From positions 8,246,001-8,310,000 of the forward strand of contig NC_084703.1 of the NCBI RefSeq assembly GCF_033807575.1: DNA of 64,000 nt. Direction: 5' to 3'. The DNA comes from Cydia pomonella (taxonomy: Eukaryota; Arthropoda; Insecta; Lepidoptera; Tortricidae). Shown piece by piece: positions 11,202 through 23,200 of this stretch; positions within the stretch are counted from its first letter, which is position 1; the number at the start of each line of letters is the position of its first letter. The position numbers were made by a program, and so were the translations under genes. The notes beneath the pieces are model-generated. The model was not told the DNA's origin and did not search any database. It saw only the letters and a program-made list of their open reading frames with translations.

Positions 11202-14200
11202 CTGTAACGATTTGATCAGTGAATTGTCACACGGCAAGAAACCATTAAATTTACGCAACAGGAGCTTGGTCTGTGAAGACGTGCTGTGGACGCAAACACC
11301 CGCGCGGCCATGATATCTTCACAGAACAAGATGCTTCTAGCGACAGTTAAAATATTTTTTTTGCTTTAAAGTAATTAAGTATATCTACATAATTGCTCGC
11401 TTGTAAAATTTCAATAGATCCTCAACGTGTACCTACCTATAAAAGCGACGCCAAGCGAGCACCGATTGAAGCCAAGCGTGTGCGCGCCCTCTCGGTTCCA
11501 ACCGCGGCCTTGGTACACGCGCCCGTCGTTTCCGATCAAGAAGTTGTATCTGATCAATAAATTTATAAGGTAAATTAGTTGAAATAAATACGTCAACCCT
11601 TAGAATCAGACATTTTGATTGTAAATAAGTACCTACGAAGGAAATATTCGTACAATGTCGTATTCGTACAACGTCATTTTGTATTCCTATCATTTTTAGA
11701 AAAATTCTCTATAGAAACGTATTAATTTAATTTATAGTTACCTACTGATTGGAATTAAGAAGATTGGCATGTAAGATTGATTGTCAGTCCTAATGATCAT
11801 ATTCGTAAATACATTATTAAATTAAATTACCTAGTCTAGTCGGTAGGTATTCGTCAGCGATGCGAAGAAGTTGCAAAAGTCTTAGCATACGGGTGTTAGT
11901 CTGCACACGCTCCACCACATCCACAAAGATCCGTACCTACACTTCAAATATCATCAGAAATGAATTGCTGCTTGAAAACGATACCAAACTCGATGCGTGC
12001 CTACTCGTACAGTACAGTCAGCGTCAAATACTTTGTAGCAGTCAAAGTGGCCAAATAGTTCGGTACACCATACTAAATATAGGGTGTACCGAACTATTTG
12101 GCTACTTTGGTTGCTACAAAGTATTTGACGCTGACTGTACCTACTCGTTGGATGGCTGTCAAAAATTAGCGTGTCACTGAAAAGTACCCTAAGTTTGAAG
12201 GGTAATAGCTGAAGTACAGACTTGTCGGAGAACTAAATGCTGGAGATAAAATAACGTCCTTATAAAGTAGGTTGATACAAATAAACAATTAAACCCATTT
12301 TATTAATGTGACACTGATTTTTTACTCCCTTTTTAGGGTTCCGTAGCCAAATGGCAAAAAACGGAACCCTTATAGATTCGTCATGTCCGTCTGTCTATCC
12401 GTTTATGTCACAGCCACTTTTTTCCGAAACTGTAAGAACTATACTGTTCAAACTTGGTAAGTTTTTTCACACAAAAAAAGAACAATAAATTTTGGGGGTT
12501 CCCCATAGAACTGAAACTCAAAAATGTTTTTTTCATCAAACCCATACGTGTGGGGTATCTATGGATAGGTCTTCAAAAATGATATTGAGGTTTCTAATAT
12601 CATTTTTTTTCTAAACTGAATAGTTTGCGCGAGAGACACTTCCAAAGTGGTAGAATGTGTCCCCCCCCCATGTAACTTCTAAAATAACAGAATGATAAAA
12701 CTAAAAAAAATATTTTAAACGAATTACACTACGTTTTGATCTATAATTATATATAAACAAGCTTTTAAATCATGGCAAACTTTTTTAATTAAAATGCATT
12801 ACATTTTATCAGTCAAAACCTTTGTGACAGAACTTAATGAACTAACTAAGTAAGTATACACGATTTAATTTTGTGGTTTACGTCACATTATTGGTAATAC
12901 TTTACTCTTTAGTGCCACCTCTATTATATTACCTATCTATAACACTATTTTTATGGCAAGACTGCGTATGCATTGGACGACTTTGAGAAGGGATGGACTA
13001 GGCTTGTGTATAGTAGTACATGTGCTAAAGTCAAACGGACGCAATTCTCTGCACTGTCTAGACCGAACTATTCCTAAATGATTCTGCTAGCACATAGCCG
13101 TCATTTCGTTGCAACTGCACGAGAGTAAGCGAGACAACTAATTTTAAATTTACTACTGTAGAGCGAACTAGTACATTTGTGAGATTGTACTTTGTACTAG
13201 TTTGGAGCGATCTTTTCAGTGAACGAGCACGCACAACTCTAAGATGGACCACTGAACGCCGGAACAATCGAAGGCCAAATACAATCTTGCCAAGCTTTAA
13301 TATTGTAACGGAACCAATGCACATGCACTCGATATGGAAATACGTGCCTAGGTACTTCCTCTGGTATTATTGTAAGATCGACAAATGCGACAACGCGATA
13401 GTAAAGATAACTGAATACTGATAGGAATAAGTTCGCCCTTGTGCCTCAATTTCTGTAAATTGTATGTATTTAAACCTGTTTCTGTAGGTACAACAAAGTG
13501 ATAAATAATAATAAATAAGTAGTAGAACATGTAATCAGTTTAAAAAACATCAACACAATTTTCATGACAAATAACTAGCAGATCTAAATGGGAATTCGAT
13601 ATAAATGACAAATAATGTAAACAAAGAGCAAGTTCCGCAGCTCCGCGGCGCAGGTGGTGATCCGGTGGCACCCGGAGCTGACGGTGTGTTGCACCACCAC
13701 CAGCTTGAGTAAGTATTACTACTTACGGCATATCGTATCCAAGATGCTTCGACTCCAAGAAGTAATTCTGCCCGGTCCGGTGCACCGGTGGCACTCTGGG
13801 CTGACGGTGTGTTGCACCACCACCAGCTTGAGTATTACTATTTACGGTATATCGTATCCAAGATGATTCGACTACAAGAAGTAATTCTGCAAGTTCCGCA
13901 GTTCCGCAGCGCAGTTGGTGAACCGGTGGCACTCGGGGCTGACGGTGTGTTGCACCACTACTAGCTTGAGTATTACTACTTACGGGATATCGTATCCAAG
14001 ATGCTTCGACTCCAAGAAGTAATTCTGCAAGTTCCGCAGTTCCGCAGCGCAGTTAGTGAACCGGTGGCACTCGGAGCTGACGGTGTGTTGCACCACCACC
14101 AGCTTGAGTATTACAACTTACGGTATATCGTATCCAAGATGCTTCGACTCCAAGAAGTAATTCTGCAAGTTCCGCAGTTCCGCAGCGCAGTTAGTGAACC

Positions 14201-17200
14201 GGTGGCACTCGGAGCTGACGGTGTGTTGCACCACCACCAGCTTGAGTATTACAACTTACGGTATATCGTATCCAAGATGCTTCGACTCCAAGAAGTAATT
14301 CTGCAAGTTCCGCAGTTCTGCAGCGCAGTTAGTGAACCGGTGGCACTCGGGGCTGACGGTGTGTTGCACCACCACCAGCTTGAGCGGTGCAAATCGTGCC
14401 ACCGTGTTGTTGCCCGTCATGTCGCGCGCCAGCCAGTCTTCGCGGGTGATGTTCCACTCGTGAGGGGCTGGGAAACGAGAGATTTTTTATTTTCTTATAA
14501 AAAGTGGTATTATAAATACCGACGTCATAATATCGTTAAATCTAAAAGTAGCTATGAAACTAAAATTAATTACAACGAAGTAAATTGTACCAAAGAAGCC
14601 TGTGGTATTGTACCAAAGATGCGGGTAGTATTTCCTCCTTTGTACTCTGTACTGCCGGTTCTACAGCCTATCAATCTTTGCTACTACTGTTTAATGCGGA
14701 AAGTTTTGTCATTAATTAGCTTAGCCTTAATTAATATCGAATGCTATTGATAGGATTCCATGTAATTTCTCGTCTTCTAAGAATTAAGCACTTTATACAA
14801 ACCAAACAAACTGATAAGAGTTTGCTATTCACACTGATGTAAATGTTTAAATAAACATACTTCGATATAATCGTACTGATAAGCCGGATACATTTTTACT
14901 TGATACTAGTACTGCAATAGATGGTATGGCTAAAGATAATCTATAAGACTTAATGGTACGAGTACGCGACAAAATGGTGGGACGATAAAAAAAGTGCTGA
15001 TTTGTGGTGATATCTAAAACGCTATCTTTGGTGCCTAATTAAATATCTAACTATTTATTCGGGTCAAATGAACTTAGCAAATACATATTATTGACATCTA
15101 TACGGGCCTTACGGGCACTAAGAATGGGGCTAGTTCAGCGGTGACACTCACTGTGTGTGCGTAACACCGCTGCACTGTACTGGCCACATTCTTATTGCCC
15201 GTAAGGCCCGTCCTTGGATGGCTTGGATATACATATGTCAATGACTCTGATGCTAAGCTGAGTTAATTTTTATTATTTAGTAATAAAATTTGTTACTCAT
15301 AGCACTAGTTATTATACCCATTTCCCATGAACTATGCACTTTTATGTCTGCATTAATGCCGCTCTTTCAAACAAACCTGATCTGACGGTATACTTGTGCC
15401 GTTCTCGAAAACGTTCTCAGTTTTGTATAGGGAATGTTCTCGTGCGATAACACTACCTATACAAAACTGAGAACGTTTTCGAGAACGGCACAAGTATACC
15501 TGACCCTAATAGATTCCGACTACGCTAAGTTTGCACTCACGTGGCACTCTTGGCTGTCATACCGACTTTACCTAAATCTTGATGTGTCACTTAGTTTTAA
15601 TGGAGTCTATTTTTTAGAAATAATTAAGTAGTTATCAATTTGAGTCAAAATCGTTCCAGAGAACCGGCGTTTTGTCTTTAAACAATGTAAAAGTTAAGGT
15701 ATGGTTTCATTTTACATAGACAAAAAATACATACATTATCTTTGATATCACTAAGACTTTCGTCATAGAGCTTTAAAATAGTAAGTAGAAGTTTTGAACA
15801 TTAAGAAGTCCTTTTATTTTATGAGGTCTACCTACAGGAAAGACGCAGTTAAGGGTTTAACTCAGGGGTTCCCAAAGTGTGCGCCGCGGCGCCCTGGTGC
15901 GCCGTAGAAAGTAAAGAGGGGCGCCGTGAGTTCTATCATTATCCGAAACCACAAATATTCGCGGGTACCTATTTGAACGCTCGCATCGGTAAATAATATA
16001 GCGCCGTGTCACTCTTTTTCGACCGTGATTTTAAATTGACAAGGGCGCCGTTGCAAAATACTAAACTTGTAACTGCGCCGCATGTTGAAAAAGATTGGGA
16101 ACCCCTGGTTTAACTGATACTAAAAAACTTTTCGATCAATTTCCAGCCATATTTAATCTTAAGATTGAAGTAGAGTATGAATAGAAAGAGCCGTGCACAG
16201 CACCAGCGCGAGCAGCGCATGCGCACGAGAAATGCTCCGAACACGACAAGTTGCGTATCACGTTCACTGCCAGAGACCCGCTAGGCGTGTTGTGTGTTCG
16301 TAGGCCCTTTTAGCTACATACGGTTTTCCCGTGTCATCGGCTACGCTCGTAGCGCGTAGCTTGCACTGGAAGTAAATGTTTTAGCTGAATCTCGGAGGAC
16401 CTTATGTCTTTGCAACACATAACACAACACACACACAGTTTTAACAGTGTTGATCATGGTATAGCGGGCTATAATGTATAGTATATAGCAGCGGTACCTC
16501 TATCGACGACGTTGAGCTCGCCCCTCTTGACCACGAGCGTGAAGTAGAGTATGAGCGCCGTGCAAAGTACCAGCGCGAGCGCAGCGCACGCGCACGAGAG
16601 CCGCTCCGCGCGCGACGTGTTGCGCACCACCGTCCACACGTACAGCGGGCAAGAGTACGCTGCGAATACATAAATACGTCAATCGAGGTAAACGAAACAA
16701 TATGATCAAGAGGCGTTTACAATCGTGACTAGTGTCGATTTAAATCACTCCCTTCGGTCGTGTTTTAATTTATCGCCACTCGTTGCTCATTTCCTATTTT
16801 TCTCACTTGCAATGAAATTGTAAAATTGGTTTTGATTTTTTGAACAGGAAAAATTGTTGACATTTATACAACTGGCTGTTGCCCACGACTTTGTCCGCGT
16901 GGATTTATTTCCCGAAACACACTTTCAATTTCTTTTTGATCCTACATATCGAGGGGTGGGTGCCTGGGTGGTCAAACCAGATAACTCAAGCAAAACAGTT
17001 TTTGAAACTGGAAGCTATATGTGACATACGACGTGGAGTCCTAATTTGAACGAAAATATATTTTGATTTATCGGGTTTGACCTCCCAGCCCTCGAATTTA
17101 TTTATAATGGGTAGAATTTTCATAAGCACTAAAATTATTTTTCATCACACTTGCTCGAAAAAGATCTTGTTTCATGCAGGTGTGCTAAAGGACAAAGGCC

Positions 17201-20200
17201 TATTTTGTTCCCGCGGGAGTTATCAATATAATTCCCTTGGGAGTTATAGCTTTTTTTTTAATTATGTCACTTATTCATACAAACCGAGTAGCATAAATGA
17301 GTTTTACTTTTAAAATACTGACGTATATAATTTAATATTTTTGTTTATGTTTAAAATTATTTCATTTGATTAATTTTTACATAATTTTCAATCGTGGCTG
17401 AATGCCGAATAGGTCTGTGCCTTCGATGCCTCACCTGCCAAGAAATTCCAAAATGGCGGACGAATGTTTGAAATGTCACCCTATTTAAGAATTATCTCGC
17501 TTAAATTTAAGTTTTTTTCTTCCCAAGTGTGATGAAAAACATTGTGTGTAACTCCGGGGGTAAGAATATTGCAAACTCGGGTCTTTAATTCCACCCTCGC
17601 GCTCCTCACCCTCGTGTCGAAAATTTCGCTTACCCCCCTCGTTGCACAATTTACTATTTCTTATTTTCTATTATTTTCACTTCCTACTAAATTCATGTCC
17701 CTAATTAAATCATTCCCGTTACAAATTTTCAACCCTTTCCTAACCCTGTTAGGGGACGAATTTTCAAAAACGCTGAAATTATTTTTCTCATATTTTCCTT
17801 TTTTTTATTTATTTAATCACTCTTATGGACTTTGGTAGACAAAAACGTACTAAGAGCTTCGTCTGTATATATTCCGTCGCTGAAGGCGAACCCTATATAT
17901 TTTTGATTCGATGTCAAATAATTGTCTTCACTACTGAGGCCTTGAGGAGCGTTTTATGGATGTAAGTGAAGGGTTTATAAATAATCCTAAGGCTACGTAC
18001 GCACTTAGCGGCTAGCCGCGTGCGGACAGCCGCATGACGGTTAAGAATGTATGAAACCGCAACCATAAATACTGAACGCACTAAGCGGTCCGCCGCAACT
18101 GCACACGGCTGGCCGCATAGTGCGTATGGGGCCTAAGATAAAACTCGCTACCTACTTGCCGGTGTAGGGTTACGTATGTGTTCTTGATACTCGCGCCAAC
18201 TATCGAACTCTGTTTCGCTTTCCTCAGCCTCCAGAAGACGTTCCAACGACGTACCTACCACAAAGCATTTTTATTTTATTAAGTTTGTCGGTCATCCTTC
18301 CTATACTTATTGTAACATTTAAGCAATAACACAATTTGGATGTTTATAAATATTTTAGCGCCAATCACAGGCGTATTCTGATTTTAATAACAGGTCGTGA
18401 ATTAGATCTGGATTAATCTGATCCATAACTAATCTAAGAGACCAATAACGCCTGAGTAGTTTCTTTTCTGGGTGGGAGGGTCAGATACTACCGTTTTCGA
18501 AAATAGCGCCTAAGCTCATTCTTGGGATTAGGTCGCCAAAACGGACAACGGGCCTTTAAGATGGAACCGAGAAAAGATCTTCTATATCTAGAGAATCTAA
18601 TATTGTAATGATGCAATTTAAGTGTATATTTTCTTTAGGAGGATTTATTAAAGTATTATATACTTCATTTTAAAATTAATAAGTAGCTCGTTAATTCTTT
18701 AAAAAAGTGTCCTTAAAATGGTCTTCTACATTATTATTCGTTGACAGTATTTCTATTTGGTATCTGAAACAAATAGCTTTCAATTTGATGCCAACCTATT
18801 AATTTAAGTATCCATTTCTATTATTTGAAGCTATCCGAATTCGGCCATTTAGCTGCACGGTTAAATACCTAAGTGATCGTATTTATTAAATAGATGGGTT
18901 ATATATTATAAAAAATCTGCTAAATTTGAAAAATCTGAGTTCCGTCTTCATCTTAAGAGTCCGTTTTCGTGTCCTTTAATCGGATTTTAAGTATTAAAAA
19001 AAAGCGGCCAAGTGCGAGTCGAACTCGCCCATGAAGGGTTCCGTACCATTTATGACGTATTAAAAAAACTACTTACTAGATCTCGTTCAAACCAATTTTC
19101 GGTGGAAGTTTGCATGATAATGTATATCATATATTTTTTTTAGATTTTTCATTCTGTTATTTTAGAAGTTACAGGGGGGGGGACACATTTTACCACTTTG
19201 GAAGTGTCTCTCGCGCAAACTATTCAGTTTAGAAAAAAATTATATTAGAAACCTAAATATCATTTTTGAAGACCTATCCATAGATACCCCGTATGAGTTT
19301 TATGAAAAAAAATTTTTTTAAAATTTTATGACGTATTAAAAAAAAGTGGCTGTGACAGAATCGGACAGACAGACGGACATGACGAATCTATAAGGGTTCC
19401 GTTTTTTGCCATTTGGCTACGGAACCCTAAAAACTACTCACTAGATCTCGTTCAAACCAATTTTCGGTGGAAGTTTGCATGGTAATGTACATCATATATT
19501 TTTTAGGTTTATCATTCTCTTTGCCAATTGGCTACGGAACCCTAAAAACAGCAGCCCTATCCGTTTGAAGTGGTCAGCCACACCCGTTACCTCGACATTA
19601 CCCACCGTAAATAATGATTATGTGTAACTATGATGTATACTACTATTTAGGTAAGTATTGATATTGTTGGTATAAAATATTCGAAGGCCGAATCATAGTA
19701 GGCCAATTTGAGCCACCACGCTTAGCAGCCCTAAGTTGTATAGGAGAGAGAGTTTGATTAAACCTGTAGGAATACGATATTCATACAAACCTCCCATGCC
19801 TTCCCTCCATTCCCACTGTAACATAGGTAAGCTGTTATGCGTCGATTGAATTTCGAGTCAGAAAACCTCGAATCGAAAAGAGTTGGACCAAGGTAACTGC
19901 GTGGCATTTGCAATGATAAAGTGTGGAATGTCATCATTAATATGTCACATTTTATAAATATATCGTTTATAATACCAACGCCTCACTTTTTCTATTCAAT
20001 TGGGTGCAATGTCAGCTTAGACGGAGTCAAGTGCATTATGTGCAATATGCAACAATTGCAGCACACCGCCAGTGATGCAACGTCGCGAAATATGTGCATC
20101 AAGCCACCAGGAGCGCATAACTGCAAGCGGTTCATTTCAAACTGCATAATGTGTAGTTGAGAAATGAATACAGTCGGGTTCTGAGTCTTATTTTCTAGCT

Positions 20201-23200
20201 CATTGATTTCAAATTCCAAAGGTGTAGAAACTGCAGTTGCAGCAATTCTAATCGCTAGGGTAGAGGTGACAATAACTAACCATTGAAGTATCAATTAAAG
20301 CATGAACATTGTGGACGATGATGATGATTCTTGTGAAGCGTATACGTTTTGTAGCATAATTTTATTACCAAGCTTTTTTACAGTCGTGTTTACGCGAATA
20401 CGTGAAGTCATTAAGTTATTAAGAAGTTATTAAGCACGTTAGACCGGCCGGGGCGTCCGACACTTCGTTTTCTATATCGGCCGGACCGGATCCGGTTTGA
20501 TATTAGGTACCAAGTTATATAATCTTTGATGTACCTAAGCTATTCAAGTTAATTAAATATAATATTTTCCAAAGTAATTCGCTAATATGAGAAATTAAAT
20601 ATATTTTTTCAAATGTATTTCTATATCATTAATTAAAAGTTAAAAAAACCGGCCAAGTGCGAGTCGTACGCGCGCACCGAGGGTTCCGTACAAACCTGTA
20701 GGTATATATTATTATATGCTGTAACTAAAAATAAACGGTTTTCGCAATTTTTCCTTTATTTGTGCTATAAGACGTTGCTTCGTACCTAATTTCAAGATTC
20801 TGAGTTCACGGGAAGTACACTGTAGGTTTTGATTCCCTTGCGATTGTCGAAAATTTGCGGCATAAACGACTGTATCTTTTGATTGCGTTGGCTTAAAAGC
20901 TTGATTTTTTCACAGCTCCAAGGGACAGTAGACCTGAGTGTTTGATATAAATTCCAGCTTGATACCTCCACGCGTTCCTGAGAAAAAGGGTTTTGATAGA
21001 CAGACAGACGGACGGACGGACAACAAAGTGATCCTATAAGGGTTCCGTTTTTTCCTTTCGAGGTACGGAACCCTAAAAATAACTTTTTTATTACTTCATT
21101 AGGTATCTACAATTAAATATTAGTAGTAAAAAGTTACGAAATAATCTCAATGTAAAGACAAAACTTGATTTCTAGGTTATTTCTCACATGTGCTTAAATT
21201 AACGTTTACAATTATAAATTTGACTAGTTTCCAAATCCTGATGATGGAATAAAGGACTATTCAAAAGGACTATTCTTTGTAAAATTTTGTAAAAGCAGAG
21301 GTCTCACTCGAACTATCTCGCTCGGCACGATTTTTAGAGGTGAGAGTGCAGTCTACTTTAATGTGTGTCTGTGTACTGCCTACTGCCTCATCGCGTCTCG
21401 CGCCGTGCAAGGTCAATATGAAACAAAATTATCGTTTAAAATTTGTTTTAAGCAAGAAATTAATGTAATTTTAAATGATTTATAATGATATGAAATCTCA
21501 TAACTGTATTTGATTTTTCTGTAATAGTTTTTACACAATTTCACAACACAATTAGGCATTTTTTCTAAATTGGCAATGGCATTACGTGACGCGTTTCCAG
21601 TGCGCAATTCGCCAGACGACTGAGCGCAGCGGTGTAACTAAGTGGGATTTTGACACCCATGTATTGGCCCCATTCGTAGTGCTCGTAAGGCCAGTATTTA
21701 CGAAGTAAAATATATGTCTATGGTTCAAACACAGTGCTCAAGCACTAATCTCCTTCAGCTCGGCCTTCAGTCTCGCGTGTAGCCACTCTTCTTGGGGACG
21801 TTTCGGGCCTTCATCTCTAAGCGGATCTCGGGCTTCGGCCTTCGCAATAGCTGTCCTCACCACGTTTCACGTAAACGCTGTGTCTCTAAAACAGTCTAAA
21901 AGCATAAGTATTTGTTCATAAGTCTGACTCACGCTTGACTGTAATAATACATTTCATGATTTTCAGACATAAATTTGAATATTAGAAAACTTTACTAACT
22001 CGAAATGCATTATTCGGGATAAGGCACACTTACCTTGATCTAGGCCTTGCAGTGCGCAAGTCTAGTGCATTCACGACTACATAGGAAGCTCATTTGTATG
22101 TGCTAACGGGGTGCAGCGGGTGGTAACCACCCTCTGGCCTAGTATCGCTGTTCTTATAACCATTTCGACGTAAATATGTGAGGCTCGTAAAGAAATAACA
22201 ACCCTATCGTCTAGAAATAAATTCTACAATCAAATAACGCTGACACTACTTGTGTCTCAATGCTCCTGCGCTTGGTTATGTCGACCTCTTAGGCGGAAAT
22301 GGTATCCTGGTGTATAAAATTCGTGAAATGGTAAGAGGTTAGGGACTTCTGGCGGTTCGACTGCTTTCAAACGACGTTACTTTCCGAAGCTTAAGTGACA
22401 AATTGTTATGACTAATTTCTAGTGCAAGTCTAGTGCATTGATTTACTGGCAAGAAGTTAGCCGCACTCGGCACTTTCTCTTTCTCTTTAAGTTTTCGAAC
22501 TTAGGTACAGTCCGTTATCGATCGACGTGCATAATTGTATATGTGTGCAGTTGGGAAATGGGCATGGCAGGCAGCAAACATCAACAAAAGGTAGTTTTCA
22601 TGACTCGCCAACATATTGGTTTCCCACATAAAATATTTTTTTCTACTCGTCAACTGCAATGGTTGAATTAATATTTCATATACCAAACTATAATTGCGTA
22701 CTTTTCATCAACTACAAGATTCATTTTGATACGCAGTAGTCAACTATAAAAAAAGACCATTCACGTGCCGCCGTGATTGATCATATACAAGGTGCCCGTG
22801 AGCATTGCGAGACATTTTACTAAAATGTCATATAAAATTCTCTGGATTAGGCCTAGTTTCAGAGATAATTAAATGTTTTTCGAAATCATTCTTTCGCCAT
22901 AAGTCGGTACATAACACATTTTTGACTGCGGTATTGCCACTTTGAGGTTTAGTCTGGACATACCTATTGATTGACATCGGAAAATTAAAAAAAATTATTC
23001 GAGAGGCTACCCCCAAATAAAAAAAAACTTTTTAGTTAAATTTAGGTTATGTGTTTATCAATAAAAATTACGTTTGTTTTTTTCCTCTTTTTTAAAACAC
23101 TCCTGGTTTAAAAAAAGGGAAAAAAAAACTTCGCAATGCTCACGGGCACCTTGTATACCGCATATTTTTGTCCACTGAGATACTTAATAGACAGCTTTTC

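Larger units (their letters stand above)
11550..13631 (-). other. Receptor cassette A intron, repeats
   Basis: It contains the second palindromic MITE (12012-12140) and a minus-oriented Lepidoptera-type repeat (12330-12720). The stretches 11550-12011 and 12721-13631 are AT-rich with no recognised content. The 13.06-13.42 kb frames on both strands look like noise. Confidence 0.6.
14468..16497 (-). other. Receptor cassette A first intron
   Basis: It holds two foldback elements (15088-15243 and 15387-15500), a hAT MITE (15863-16107) and a decayed TM exon copy (16150-16265). The stretches 14468-15087 and 15501-15862 show nothing recognisable. Confidence 0.6.
16660..18995 (-). other. Receptor long intron, part 1
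   Basis: AT-rich. It contains a dispersed repeat (17121-17690, relative at 54845-55410) and a MITE (17991-18133). The stretches 16660-17120 and 18134-18995 show nothing recognisable. Confidence 0.55.

Noticed and set aside
13632..14259. CRISPR-like array
   Set aside because: The periodic unit is coding-derived and contiguous, with no unique spacers, in a eukaryotic intron.
14001..14750. 249-codon + strand open frame
   Set aside because: It runs antisense across the tandem PGRP exon array. It is open only because the 138-bp unit is a multiple of three and its antisense frame has no stop. The minus strand carries the recognisable protein.
19992..20294. 100-codon minus frame resembling a small secreted Cys-rich protein
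   Set aside because: The frame begins with TTG, not ATG. No in-frame ATG precedes the hydrophobic part, and no acceptor, TATA or relative was recognised.
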